Origin: Prevotellaceae bacterium
GTDB lineage: Bacteria > Bacteroidota > Bacteroidia > Bacteroidales > Bacteroidaceae
NCBI GenBank assembly: GCA_030531085.1
Contig: JAUNOM010000001.1
Span: 124,001-188,000 of the forward strand
DNA: 64,000 nt
Reading direction: 5' to 3'
A program made the position numbers and the translations under genes. The notes under the pieces are model-generated. The model was not told where the DNA came from. It saw only the letters and a program-made list of their open reading frames with translations, and made no database searches. The number at the start of each line of letters is the position of its first letter. Position 1 is the first letter of the stretch. Shown one piece after another: positions 18,456 through 27,477 of the stretch.

Positions 18456-19646
18456 TTAGAACAACCTGTGCCTCAGCCATTCACGGATAGGGAGGTCATA
18501 TAGCTTCAGTGAGGCGTATGCCATAAGGACGGCAAGTATGAACAGGCTCACACTGACAGCAACATGGATAGAATCAGGTAAATCGGGATGACTGGCAGCA
18601 AATGACATCTGAAAGTATATGAGAGGATAGTGGGTAACGTATAGTGGATAGGAAATATCGCCAAGCAACTTACAGACGGCTTGACCTTTTGCTCCTGTAA
18701 TCTTACTGCCTGCACCTATGGAGACAATAAGGGGAAAACATACAAGAATGACAAATGCCTCATAAAGTCCATTCTTCCAAAAATCAGCCGCAATGGCACC
18801 TCCTACACGAGGCATACAAAACAGTGTGATGATGGCTAATGTGCACCACCAGAATCCACCATTAATGTGGAACTTTTCCAAACAGAGTGTTTTTTTGCCG
18901 CCGTCTGCACCACTGAACATACGCGACACTAATAGTCCCATGAAGAAGGGATAGGACAGACGGGTGATAGCTATAAGGATGTGCTCTGGCTCGATGCTCC
19001 ATCCGCCGATGACTGTATGGGCATACAAAGTACGTTCAGTCAGCACGCCAAAGATATCTATATTCATGCAGAGCATTAATGTTAGGCAGGCTGATAGCAG
19101 TACGAGGACAATGAGCATCCAACGTTTGAAGTGACGTATGACGAGGGCATAGAGTATGTTGGCGATGTATTCCCACATAAGCGACCATTGGGCGTTGTTA
19201 AGAGGATGCATCTCTTTCCATCCACGGATGTCAAATGCATTGGGTAATGGTATCAGTGTGAATCCCCACAGGCATACCAGTACGAGCTTCCACCATGGAG
19301 TCACATATACTTCTTCCATAAGTGGAGCATCACCTCCTAAATAGAACAGCAGTGCACCTATCAGTGTGCCGAATATCAGCATTGGATGCAGTCGAACGAG
19401 ACGACGCTTGAAAAAATCACTTAGTGACATACGGTCCCAGCGATCATCGTATGCATAGCCTATGACAAAGCCTGATAGTGCAAAGAAGAAATCGACAGCA
19501 AGGTAGCCGTGATTTATGGGCTGGTCCGGTTCCATGTGATAATATGTCTCCAACAGATGGAAGGTCACCACGATCATGGCGGCTACACCGCGCAGTCCGT
19601 CAAGGATTTCATAACGCGGCTTTGAAGAGAGATAGGTAGATGACAT
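18456..19646 (-). CDS. Acyltransferase family 3 membrane protein (OafA/YrhL-like)
   Basis: A membrane enzyme of about ten helices that typically O-acylates cell-surface sugars. The conserved start is seen as LDGLRGVAAMIVVTFHLLE, with the catalytic His in this segment, and DFFFALSGFVIGYAYDDRW. Length 396 is usual. It has no glycan-synthesis neighbours, so the substrate is unknown. A CAAAGTTA block at 19681-19688 (TAACTTTG on the minus strand) gives a -7 box 35 bases upstream. Confidence 0.9.
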   Translation of the reverse strand: MSSTYLSSKPRYEILDGLRGVAAMIVVTFHLLETYYHMEPDQPINHGYLAVDFFFALSGFVIGYAYDDRWDRMSLSDFFKRRLVRLHPMLIFGTLIGALLFYLGGDAPLMEEVYVTPWWKLVLVCLWGFTLIPLPNAFDIRGWKEMHPLNNAQWSLMWEYIANILYALVIRHFKRWMLIVLVLLSACLTLMLCMNIDIFGVLTERTLYAHTVIGGWSIEPEHILIAITRLSYPFFMGLLVSRMFSGADGGKKTLCLEKFHINGGFWWCTLAIITLFCMPRVGGAIAADFWKNGLYEAFVILVCFPLIVSIGAGSKITGAKGQAVCKLLGDISYPLYVTHYPLIYFQMSFAASHPDLPDSIHVAVSVSLFILAVLMAYASLKLYDLPIREWLRHRLF

Positions 19647-19741
19647 CTTATATTTGTGACTAATGATTATAAACTGGGTGCAAAGTTAATTGTTTTATAT
19701 GGTAAAGATTTGGATTATCTACTAATTTTATTGTCATATAG

Positions 19742-19772
19742 TTGCAAATGTCAAAAAAAAGCTATACCTTTG
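19742..19772 (+). promoter_or_regulatory. Bacteroidetes-type promoter that decides the AraC gene start
   Basis: TTG (19742-19744), exactly 20 bases, then TACCTTTG (19765-19772). The box lies inside the longest open frame of the AraC-type gene. Transcription from here, starting near 19778, would exclude the longest start. Confidence 0.8.
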
Positions 19773-19789
19773 CTTTCATGAGTACCACC

Positions 19790-20581
19790 ATGAGATTTAT
19801 TTATATGCAGGTCATGCCTTCTGAACAGATTGGTGTTCACGAGCATCCTCTTTGGGAACTGTCGTATATTATAAGCGGAAGAGGACAGCGTGTTATGGGT
19901 AGTAAGGAAGAACCGTTCCGGAAAGGAGAGGTGGTGCTGGTGCCACCTGACCTTCCCCATGGATGGTTGTTTTCCCAACACGACAAGAAAATAGAGAATA
20001 TCAGTATCTTCTTTGCTGATAATACCATACGCCAATTAGCCGTATTGGCTCCAGAATTTGAGAGTGTCTTAGGGTGGATGGCTACGCGGCATGAGGCACA
20101 GTGCTTTATGGGCAAGACGCTTAATAGCTTGCAGACTATCCTGATGAGGATGCGTTATGAAAATGATGCCCGTCGCATTGTCTCTCTGCTGGAGTTGTTG
20201 AATGTGATGACAGAGAGTCAGGAGCATTATCCTGTGGGCCGACTGTTGGACAAGAACGCTCAGCGGCTGGAGCAAATCCAGCTATATATAAATTGTAACT
20301 ACAATCATGATATTTGTATTGAAAGCATTGCCCGCCATATTTGTATGAACCGTTCCTCCCTCTGTACATTCTTCCGCCGGCATACAGGACGGACTATTGT
20401 CGAGGCAATTAACGCCCGTCGTCTTGAGGTGGCCCGTAACCTGATGCGCAGTCGTAAACTTACAATACAGCAAATATGTTTTGAAAGCGGTTTCAAGGAT
20501 GTATCATACTTCTACCGTTTATTCAAGCGTGTGGAGGGGATGACTCCAAAAGAATATCAGACACGTCATTTCTGCCAATGA
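19790..20581 (+). CDS. AraC-family transcription regulator with cupin sensor domain
   Basis: The N-terminal cupin fold (residues ~5-90) shows the metal/ligand-binding pattern in GVHEHPLWELSYIISGRG and PPDLPHGWLF. The C-terminal double HTH includes NRSSLCTFFRRHTG and the signature ICFESGFKDVSYFYRLFKR. The open frame reaches back to 19742, but that start lies on the promoter itself. I chose the ATG at 19790 (MRFIYMQV), about 12 bases after the predicted transcript start; 19778 and 19805 are alternatives. It is divergent from the acyltransferase gene and may control it. Confidence 0.88.
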   Translation: MRFIYMQVMPSEQIGVHEHPLWELSYIISGRGQRVMGSKEEPFRKGEVVLVPPDLPHGWLFSQHDKKIENISIFFADNTIRQLAVLAPEFESVLGWMATRHEAQCFMGKTLNSLQTILMRMRYENDARRIVSLLELLNVMTESQEHYPVGRLLDKNAQRLEQIQLYINCNYNHDICIESIARHICMNRSSLCTFFRRHTGRTIVEAINARRLEVARNLMRSRKLTIQQICFESGFKDVSYFYRLFKRVEGMTPKEYQTRHFCQ

Positions 20582-20748
20582 GTATGTTGTGGAGCATTGT
20601 GCATGATAGGTCTGACGAGGATAAGCATTTATTTTCATCTGATATGTTCTATGTGTTATAAGTAAGGTGGATGTTTCATTGTGCTGTGTGTATCGGCTTT
20701 TTTACATTTGCTTTAAGGCTGCCACAGATTGTCTCCTGACACGAAAAT

Positions 20749-20780
20749 CCCTTGTAACAGCTTCACAGTCGCTACGAGGG
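20749..20780 (-). terminator. Terminator of the TonB-like operon
   Basis: cccttgta (20749-20756) pairs with tacgaggg (20773-20780) with one G-U. On the minus strand the stem is followed by ATTTTCG. The rest of 20582-20850 shows no gene or other clear signal. Confidence 0.55.
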
Positions 20781-20850
20781 AAAAGTCTTTTGTATTATTA
20801 TATTCACTAACTTGTTGTGCCGTACTGTCCGTTCACATTACGGACAGCAG

Positions 20851-22008
20851 TCATTTCACTCCGTATACAGACTTCACTATGTGCCATTTCTCATGCAGTT
20901 CCGTGCCATCAACGCCTTCCGGTGCCAGTGCGTCAAAGAGATATTGCCAGTCGTACTTAGGGTTAATCTGTTTCTGCTTCATGGCCCATTGCCTGTACTG
21001 CTCGTCCGTCCAGTGGTGTATGGGGATATCCTTCACTATCATATAGTTGCTGATGCCCAGTTCTTTCAGTATGCTCACCGCGCGGTCTATCTCACCGCGT
21101 GTGGCCTCGGTGCTTGCATATATGTACACTTTCAGGTCCTGTTTCGTCCTGCTGTGCTTGAACTCGTCACGCACACTGTATCCCCATGCGTTCTTCTCCC
21201 AGTCCGTTACCGCCAGGTGTATCCAGTCTCCGGGCACAGCCTTCCTGTTTATTATGTGTATCTTGTTATGTCCAGCCAGTGCGATAGTTTGCTCCCTCGG
21301 CACGTTGTCCTTCACACTGTCGGGCACCACAATGTCCCTTGTCACCACATTCACGGTCTGTCTGTCTCCGTTCTGTGCTATCTCAATCTTCCTTGCGTCA
21401 GTGCTTGGATTGTCCGGCAGGTTGTCCTTGTCCACTATCCTGCCGTCCAGCTTCATTGTTGTCTGCCCTTTCGTGTCGTCAAATCTCCATGACATATACT
21501 GTTCCTCGCGGTGTGACCTGCCGTTGGCGTACTCTATCCATGTGCCTTTAGGGAATGACAGCACATAGCAGTTGCGGTATGTCTTTCCGTATTTCCTGTT
21601 TTTGTAGTAATCGAACAGCTTTTTCGTGTTGGTTTCACGCACAGCCTGCATATTCAGCACGTATTGCGACCGTACCGCCTTGCCGTTACGCTTTGCCGGA
21701 ATCCACTTCGGCATCATCGATACCACACGCACCGCCTCCTCACCCAGAGCCCAGTCCGGTGGGTTTACGGCCTGTGCCTGCGATATGCCGCCGTCCGTGT
21801 CAATGACGAAACGCACCGTTACAGCCTTCTCAATCCTTTTTCTCGTCAGACTGTCCGGATAGTTAAAGTTCCGCACTATGAACTGCTCCAGCTTCTTTTC
21901 GCCACCCGGATATTGTGCCGCCACATCGGGTTTCATGAACTTCTCGCCCTGTGCGAGGCAGGTAATTGCCATTATGCCCATTACCAACAATAAAATAGTC
22001 CTCTTCAT
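20851..22008 (-). CDS. TonB-domain protein with an ExbD-like C-terminal segment
   Basis: A signal peptide (MKRTILLLVMGIMAITCLAQ) is followed by a TonB C-terminal-type domain at residues ~25-120 (QYPGGEKKLEQFIVRNFNYP, VTVRFVIDTDGGISQ). A middle part is unrecognised. Near residue 290 the pattern LKVYIYASTEATRGEIDRA with ILKELGISNYMIVKD resembles the periplasmic strand-helix-strand of ExbD. It has no N-terminal transmembrane anchor typical of a true TonB, so it may be periplasmic. It is third in an operon after an ECF sigma factor and a one-helix membrane protein, which hints at a signalling role rather than energy transfer. Confidence 0.75.
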   Translation of the reverse strand: MKRTILLLVMGIMAITCLAQGEKFMKPDVAAQYPGGEKKLEQFIVRNFNYPDSLTRKRIEKAVTVRFVIDTDGGISQAQAVNPPDWALGEEAVRVVSMMPKWIPAKRNGKAVRSQYVLNMQAVRETNTKKLFDYYKNRKYGKTYRNCYVLSFPKGTWIEYANGRSHREEQYMSWRFDDTKGQTTMKLDGRIVDKDNLPDNPSTDARKIEIAQNGDRQTVNVVTRDIVVPDSVKDNVPREQTIALAGHNKIHIINRKAVPGDWIHLAVTDWEKNAWGYSVRDEFKHSRTKQDLKVYIYASTEATRGEIDRAVSILKELGISNYMIVKDIPIHHWTDEQYRQWAMKQKQINPKYDWQYLFDALAPEGVDGTELHEKWHIVKSVYGVK

Positions 22009-22022
22009 AATCTACAGATTTT

Positions 22023-22613
22023 TCAGTTATCATTACTTTCCCCATGAAGTGACATAGTATAGAATGCCGTTACGGATGGGCCTCCCACTGCCATACTGTC
22101 AATGTCCGTTCCGGGGAATATGTTCTGCATATCATTGTGATACCCGCCATGGTTCATGGCGGTCTCCACGTCCTGCCGTATTGTTCCAGTAGTGTCGTTG
22201 TCCCTAATGGATATGACTATCGTGGTTAAATGGCATATATAGTCCTCTGCACGCGGTGTGTCTACAGTCCTCTGCCGTGTTGGGACTGCCTGTGCTGTGA
22301 CTTTCACGTCTACCGTTGCGGTCTTTCTCTCACGTGCCTTGTCTGCCTTTACCGCTATGGTCTGTGCTGTATGGCCCGCTACAGGGTCATGGTCTGTATG
22401 CCAGCAGTATAGTGCGCCGCCCATGATGAGCAGCCCTGCGATGCACGCTGCGGCGACATAGCGCCGCAAACGTGTGTGGCGAGCCTTTGATCTGTATGCC
22501 GCCGGTGTGGAGCCTTCCTCAATCATGCGGTCATACTCCCTTGCTCCCGGCTCCAGCTCATCCATGAACTGTCTGTACAGTTCCTCTTCGTTGTGCTTGT
22601 TGTTCCTTGTCAT
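22023..22613 (-). CDS. Single-helix membrane protein, possible anti-sigma factor
   Basis: A 196-residue protein with a charged N-terminal region of about 50 residues, one membrane helix (YVAAACIAGLLIMGGALYCW, about 52-71) and an extracytoplasmic remainder. This layout and the 4-base overlap with the ECF sigma gene suggest an anti-sigma factor, but I see no recognisable anti-sigma domain motif, so the role is inferred. The TonB-like gene follows after 14 bases. Confidence 0.7.
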   Translation of the reverse strand: MTRNNKHNEEELYRQFMDELEPGAREYDRMIEEGSTPAAYRSKARHTRLRRYVAAACIAGLLIMGGALYCWHTDHDPVAGHTAQTIAVKADKARERKTATVDVKVTAQAVPTRQRTVDTPRAEDYICHLTTIVISIRDNDTTGTIRQDVETAMNHGGYHNDMQNIFPGTDIDSMAVGGPSVTAFYTMSLHGESNDN

Positions 22614-23110
22614 ATTGCCCGACGTTGTTTCAGTTCCTTTATCACTTTCTTTTTCGCCATGGATATCATACTCTTTACAGATGCCTTGCCTATTCCTGTG
22701 GACTGTGATATCTCGTCCACCGTCCTGCTCTCTATGAGGCGCGCCCGCAGCAGTTCCTGCTCCCGTGGCTTGAGGTGCCGCATTGCCTTCTCTATCTCCT
22801 GCCTCGTCTCCATGGCATAGACTGCGTCATCGGCGTGGTCGTAGGCTGTTGCCGACGGCTCTATGCCGTATAGTGTGCCAGTGCGCAGTCTGTCCTTGTG
22901 CATATCAATACACACGTTCTTCGCCACCTTTATGGCAAGCGCCTGCAGGTTGCGCCCTGCATCGAGACTCATGCAGTACCTCCACAGGCGTATCATGCTT
23001 TCCTGCGCCACGTCATCGGCATCCATGGCGTTGCCGAAGAACTCGCGCCCTACATTTACCATCAGTGGCCGCAGTCGTGGTATGATATGTTCAAACTCCT
23101 CTTGTGTCAT
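22610..23110 (-). CDS. ECF-type RNA polymerase sigma-70 factor
   Basis: Region 2 is seen in GNAMDADDVAQESMIRLWRY and region 4 as LKPREQELLRARLIES followed by a helix-turn-helix (VDEISQSTGIGKASVKSMISMAKKK). I chose the ATG at 23110 (MTQEEFEHI), giving 166 residues. The longer frame to 23170 adds a non-family-like N-terminus. It is probably cotranscribed with the overlapping membrane protein gene that may hold it inactive. Confidence 0.9.
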   Translation of the reverse strand: MTQEEFEHIIPRLRPLMVNVGREFFGNAMDADDVAQESMIRLWRYCMSLDAGRNLQALAIKVAKNVCIDMHKDRLRTGTLYGIEPSATAYDHADDAVYAMETRQEIEKAMRHLKPREQELLRARLIESRTVDEISQSTGIGKASVKSMISMAKKKVIKELKQRRAI

Positions 23111-23169
23111 TCTACTATATATACTGCCTTTTGGAGGAAAAGTTAAGTTGGAAAAGTGCAAAATCCCCA

Positions 23170-23217
23170 AAAATCAAAGTGTCAGAAAAAACGGCTTTTT
23201 TCTGACACTTTGATTTT
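23170..23217. repeat. Perfect 22-base inverted repeat upstream of the ECF sigma gene
   Basis: Arms 23170-23191 and 23196-23217 are exact reverse complements (core aaagtgtcagaaaaaa) around the 4-base loop cggc. It lies about 60 bases upstream of the sigma start and far from any gene that ends toward it, so it does not look like a simple gene-end terminator. Confidence 0.75.
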
Positions 23218-23375
23218 TCATGATGCCTGAGAATCGCGTATTTGAAAATTATTTCTCCGTGGACGCGTACAGCTCATTCTCTGTAAATAATGTTAAGTCA
23301 TTGAGACTCTTTGTTTTAACTAAATAGTGACGTTCGGAAAGGTGCGTGAGAGGTGCAGAAACAGGCCGTTTTAGG

Positions 23376-23441
23376 CTGTAATCAGATAGCTTTTACCATA
23401 CAATAAGATAGAGATTGCAGGGTAATCTCTATCATATTACA
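23376..23441. repeat. Short palindromic intergenic repeat, copy A
   Basis: Contains tgtaatcagata, then gatagagatt (23407-23416) pairing with aatctctatc (23424-23433), and ends catattaca. The blocks tgtaatcagata and aatctctatc(t/a) are shared with the elements at 39692-40050, 49483-49840 and 57702-57740. The surrounding gap (23218-23624) has no gene that I can support. Confidence 0.6.
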
Positions 23442-23624
23442 CACCAAACACAACCTTATTGCAGGCAGGTGCGCATTTTCCGTTCAGTAAAGGGGTACAA
23501 AATGATGCTCTTTCTCTCCAGAATGCATCGTGAGAGTGATAATGCCAAAAAAGCAAAATGTCACAAAAAGTGGCAAAAAAGTAACGTTTTGTCAAAATGG
23601 GATGTTGGCGTTTGCTGCGTCCTC

Positions 23625-24272
23625 TCACAGTTTGCTGCCCTCAAGTCTCTTTGGACAGAATGATGTGAACGGGCATACTGAGCACTGAGGGCGCAGACTC
23701 TTGCAGACATAACGTCCGTGCAACAGCAGCCAGTGGTGCGCGCGCGGTATCTCTTCCGCCGGTATGTGCCGCGTAAGTTGCCTTTCCACCTTCAGAGGAG
23801 TGTTGCAACTGGGGGGCACAAGGCCGAGACGGTGGCTCACACGGTATATATGTGTGTCCACGGCCATGGCGCTTTTGCCGAAGGCTACGGCCTGTATGAC
23901 ATTGGCAGTCTTGCGTCCCACTCCGGGTAATCGCAGCAGCTGGTCCATATCCTGTGGCACCTCGCCGCCATAATCCTCCATAATCATGCGAGACAGCTGG
24001 GATATATGCCGCGCCTTGGCATTGGGATAGGACACGCTCCTTACGTATTCGTATATCTCCGCCTCGTCAGCTCCGGCCATACTTGCCGCATCCGGGTATG
24101 CCTTGAATAGGGTGGGGGTTATCATGTTGACCCGTTTGTCCGTGCATTGCGCTGACAGCACAACGGCAATGAGCAGCTGGAACACACTGCCGTATTCCAG
24201 TTCTGTGTCAACGATGGGCTGTTTCTCTCTAAAGTAGTCAAGTACCTTTGTGTAACGTTCGGACAGTGTCAT
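23625..24272 (-). CDS. nth: Endonuclease III (DNA glycosylase/AP lyase)
   Basis: Base-excision repair enzyme for oxidised pyrimidines. The helix-hairpin-helix LLRLPGVGRKTANVIQ holds the catalytic lysine, followed by the Asp in AVDTHIYRVSHRLG. The C-terminal 4Fe-4S cluster cysteines have the spacing C-x6-C-x2-C-x5-C (CKSLRPQCSVCPFTSFC). The 215-residue length is normal. It lies downstream of rpsA but is separated by the rpsA terminator. Confidence 0.95.
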   Translation of the reverse strand: MTLSERYTKVLDYFREKQPIVDTELEYGSVFQLLIAVVLSAQCTDKRVNMITPTLFKAYPDAASMAGADEAEIYEYVRSVSYPNAKARHISQLSRMIMEDYGGEVPQDMDQLLRLPGVGRKTANVIQAVAFGKSAMAVDTHIYRVSHRLGLVPPSCNTPLKVERQLTRHIPAEEIPRAHHWLLLHGRYVCKSLRPQCSVCPFTSFCPKRLEGSKL

Positions 24273-24342
24273 GTGTATTGTATATAAAACTAAGGAATAA
24301 TGATATATGTGCCGGCGGTACCGCGGGCAGGTCTGAATAATA

Positions 24343-24378
24343 AAAGGCCGCAGAGATGTTCTTAATCCTGCGGCCTTT
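24343..24378 (-). terminator. Rho-independent terminator of rpsA
   Basis: aaaggccgcag (24343-24353) pairs with ctgcggccttt (24368-24378). On the minus strand the stem ends in CCTTTTATTATT. Confidence 0.85.
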
Positions 24379-24408
24379 CATTTATACCTTTATAAAATCA
24401 AGTGAGAT

Positions 24409-26187
24409 TTACTTGTTCTTCTCCATCTGTGCCTTGAGTGCTACGAGAGCGTCGAGGTCACCGAGTGATGTGGAAGCTGCAACATTGTTGATGGAAGCTG
24501 CCTCCTCCTTCTTTGAAGAGCGCTTAGCGCGTGCAGGCTTCTTTTCCTCTGACTCCTTCTCTGGCTCGAAAGTGCGAGAGTGAGAGAGTATGATACGCTT
24601 GGTCTCCTTTACGAATTCTATCACCTTGAACTCGAGTTCCTCGCCCTTCTGTGCCTGAGTGCCGTCTTCCTTGACCAGGTGCTTAGGAGTAGCGAAGCCC
24701 TCACCGCCCTCGTTGAGGACGATAACAGCACCCTTGTCCATAACCTCTGCAACCTTACCTGTGTGTACAGAGCCTGCGGTGTATATTGTCTCGTAAGTGT
24801 CCCAAGGGTTGTCCTCAAGCTGCTTGTGGCCGAGAGAGAGACGACGGTTGTCCTTGTCTATTTCAAGAACTACAACATCGATTGGAGCACCTTCCTCTGT
24901 GAAGTCTGAAGGCTTCTTGACCTTCTTGGTCCATGAGAGGTCTGAGATGTGGATGAGGCCGTCAACACCTTCCTCAAGCTCAACGAAGATGCCGAAGTTG
25001 GTGAAGTTGCGAACCTTAGCTGTGTGCTTTGAGCCAACAGGATACTTGTCCTCAATGGTTGCCCATGGGTCTTCCTTGAGCTGACGGATGCCAAGTGACA
25101 TCTTGCGCTCCTCGCGGTCGAGGGTCAGTATCTCTGCCTCTACCTCGTCACCTACAGAGAGGAAGTCCTGTGCAGAGCGCAGGTGCTGGCTCCATGACAT
25201 CTCGCTGACGTGGATGAGTCCTTCAACGCCCGGTGCAACCTCAACGAATGCGCCGTAGTCTGCAATGACAACTACCTTACCCTTGATGCGGTCACCAACC
25301 TTGAGGTTAGCGTCAAGAGCGTCCCAAGGATGTGGAGTGAGCTGCTTAAGACCAAGAGCTATGCGCTTCTTCTCGTCATCGAAGTCGAGAATGACAACGT
25401 TAATCTTCTGGTCGAGCTGCACTACCTCGTGCGGATCGCTTACGCGGCCCCATGAGAGGTCTGTGATATGTACGAGACCGTCAACGCCTCCAAGGTCGAT
25501 GAATACGCCGTATGAGGTGATGTTCTTAACAGTACCCTCGTAAACCTGACCCTTCTCGAGCTTGGACATGATCTCCTTCTTCTGAGCTTCAATCTCTGCC
25601 TCGATGAGAGCCTTATGTGATACAACGACATTACGGAACTCCTGATTGATCTTAACAATCTTGAACTCCATGGTCTTGCCTACGAATACGTCGTAGTCGC
25701 GTATAGGATGAACGTCAATCTGTGAGCCCGGGAGGAATGCCTCGATACCAAACACGTCAACAATCATGCCACCCTTTGTGCGGCACTTGATGAAGCCCTG
25801 GATGATTTCCTCATTGTCAAGGGCGGCGTTAACGCGCTCCCAGCTCTTGCTCAGACGAGCCTTCTTGTGTGAAAGGATCAGCTGGCCTTTCTTGTCCTCC
25901 TGGTTCTCGACGTAAACCTCTACCTTGTCGCCGATAGCCAGATCCGGATTGTAACGGAATTCAGATGCGGCGATGATGCCGTCGCTCTTGTAACCGATGT
26001 TTACAATAACCTCTTTCTTGTCGATAGAGATTACGGTGCCCTCTACAACCTGACCTTCAGAGACCTTGTTGAGAGTTGCATCATAGGAGGCTTCCTGTGC
26101 CTCCTTGCTTTCGCTTGTGATACTGCCGTTCTCGAACTCTTCCCAGTTGAAGTCCTCGAGTGGCTGTACGTTTTTAAAGTTAGACAT
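24409..26187 (-). CDS. rpsA: 30S ribosomal protein S1
   Basis: An RNA-binding ribosomal protein with repeated S1 (OB-fold) domains along 592 residues. Clear repeats include YEGTVKNITSYGVFIDLGGV, IKGKVVVIADYGAFVEVAPG and AKVRNFTNFGIFVELEEG. An acidic N-terminal extension (FNWEEFENGSI) and a lysine-rich C-terminal tail with no S1 fold flank them. In Bacteroidetes, S1 has special weight because mRNAs lack Shine-Dalgarno sequences. Codon use is strongly biased, as expected for a highly expressed gene. It is divergent from mltG; a TAATTTTG box on this strand at 26241-26234 is a possible -7 element. Confidence 0.97.
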   Translation of the reverse strand: MSNFKNVQPLEDFNWEEFENGSITSESKEAQEASYDATLNKVSEGQVVEGTVISIDKKEVIVNIGYKSDGIIAASEFRYNPDLAIGDKVEVYVENQEDKKGQLILSHKKARLSKSWERVNAALDNEEIIQGFIKCRTKGGMIVDVFGIEAFLPGSQIDVHPIRDYDVFVGKTMEFKIVKINQEFRNVVVSHKALIEAEIEAQKKEIMSKLEKGQVYEGTVKNITSYGVFIDLGGVDGLVHITDLSWGRVSDPHEVVQLDQKINVVILDFDDEKKRIALGLKQLTPHPWDALDANLKVGDRIKGKVVVIADYGAFVEVAPGVEGLIHVSEMSWSQHLRSAQDFLSVGDEVEAEILTLDREERKMSLGIRQLKEDPWATIEDKYPVGSKHTAKVRNFTNFGIFVELEEGVDGLIHISDLSWTKKVKKPSDFTEEGAPIDVVVLEIDKDNRRLSLGHKQLEDNPWDTYETIYTAGSVHTGKVAEVMDKGAVIVLNEGGEGFATPKHLVKEDGTQAQKGEELEFKVIEFVKETKRIILSHSRTFEPEKESEEKKPARAKRSSKKEEAASINNVAASTSLGDLDALVALKAQMEKNK

Positions 26188-26356
26188 AAATGATAATTAA
26201 ATATTAATGATCTCCAACATGGAAAATCGCGTGCAAAATTACAATTTTTTTCTTATATTGATGTACACGCATAGAGATTGGATGGGATATTTATGTTTTA
26301 TTAACAAATTAATAGTTAATTATATGAAATTCAGGATGAGGTTGCGATATTGTTGC

Positions 26357-26364
26357 TACCTTTG
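26357..26364 (+). promoter_or_regulatory. Probable -7 box of mltG
   Basis: TACCTTTG, 46 bases upstream of the mltG ATG. No well-spaced TTTG is seen upstream. Confidence 0.55.
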
Positions 26365-26409
26365 CAGAAAATTAAGAAGAATAACTCTAACACAACATAG
26401 AATAAGAAT

Positions 26410-27435
26410 ATGTTCTCAAAGAAAAGGTTTCCATGGGTATTGTCCTCTATTGTGGCTGTGCTGTTAGTCTTTACAGCCTATTGTCTTTTCGCTCCTATGA
26501 GCAAGGGTGACGTTGATGAGGATGTGTATTTGTACATAGACGGCGATGATGACCTTGACTCTCTCTCCGCCAAGCTGTCGGAACACTGCCGGAGTATCAG
26601 TGTCTCGACGTTGCTCACACTGGCGCGCCATTCCGGTTATCAGCATAATATGCGTACAGGACGTTATGTTATCACTCCGTCTGTGGGTCCTTTGCAGCTG
26701 TTGCGCCATCTGCGTAACGGTCAGCAGTCTCCTGTTAAGCTGACAATACCGTCGGTAAGGACGGCTGAACGCCTTGCGGAGGAACTGTCGCACAAACTGA
26801 TGATGGACAAGGAAGAGCTGATGGCATACTTCAGCAGCAATGACTCTTGCGCCAGATATGGTGTGGATACTAATACGGTGGTGACGCTTTTCATACCTAA
26901 TACATACGAGGTGTACTGGAATATCAGCGTGTCAAGGTTCCTGGACAAGATGAGTAAGGAACAGAAAGCGTTCTGGAAGGGCAGCCGTAAGGAAAAGGCT
27001 GAGGCGCTGGGACTTACTCCTGTGGAGGTGATGACGCTGGCATCCATCGTGGATGAGGAGACTGCCAACAACCAGGAGAAGCCGATGGTGGCCGGTATGT
27101 ACTACAACCGTTTGAAAAAGGATATGCCGCTACAGGCCGATCCTACAGTGAAGTTTGCGCTGAAGCAGTTTGACATCCGCCGCATATATCACAATATGCT
27201 GCGCGTACAGTCCCCATACAACACGTACGCCAATACAGGTCTGCCTCCGGGTCCTATACGTGTGGCGAGCGTTGCGGGTATTGACGCAGTGCTGAATATG
27301 GTGCATCATGACTATATATATATGTGTGCCAAGGAGGATTTCTCTGGTACTCATAACTTCGCGCGTACATATCCCGAGCATTTAGCCAACGCGGCGAAGT
27401 ACACTAAGGCACTGAATGCGCGTGGAATAAAGTGA
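26410..27435 (+). CDS. mltG: Endolytic murein transglycosylase MltG (YceG-like)
   Basis: Cleaves nascent glycan strands at the inner membrane. There is one N-terminal membrane helix (VLSSIVAVLLVFTAYCLF). The catalytic glutamate lies in MTLASIVDEETANN and the family signature continues as MVAGMYYNRLKKDMPLQADP and TGLPPGPIRVAS. The 341-residue length is usual. It is divergent from rpsA and convergent with the rhamnosidase gene. Confidence 0.93.
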   Translation: MFSKKRFPWVLSSIVAVLLVFTAYCLFAPMSKGDVDEDVYLYIDGDDDLDSLSAKLSEHCRSISVSTLLTLARHSGYQHNMRTGRYVITPSVGPLQLLRHLRNGQQSPVKLTIPSVRTAERLAEELSHKLMMDKEELMAYFSSNDSCARYGVDTNTVVTLFIPNTYEVYWNISVSRFLDKMSKEQKAFWKGSRKEKAEALGLTPVEVMTLASIVDEETANNQEKPMVAGMYYNRLKKDMPLQADPTVKFALKQFDIRRIYHNMLRVQSPYNTYANTGLPPGPIRVASVAGIDAVLNMVHHDYIYMCAKEDFSGTHNFARTYPEHLANAAKYTKALNARGIK

Positions 27436-27451
27436 CACTGGGGGATAAAAG

Positions 27452-27477
27452 GCCTACAGGACGTACTTCTTGTAGGC
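27452..27477. terminator. Possible bidirectional terminator between mltG and the rhamnosidase gene
   Basis: gcctaca (27452-27458) pairs with tgtaggc (27471-27477) across the convergent gene ends, overlapping the rhamnosidase stop. The stem is short and T tracts are weak. Confidence 0.35.

Noticed and set aside
24580-25543. Several open frames on the plus strand opposite rpsA
   Set aside because: Codon-biased S1 gene creates open antisense frames; translations are Ser/Thr/Arg-rich and repeat with the S1 domains.
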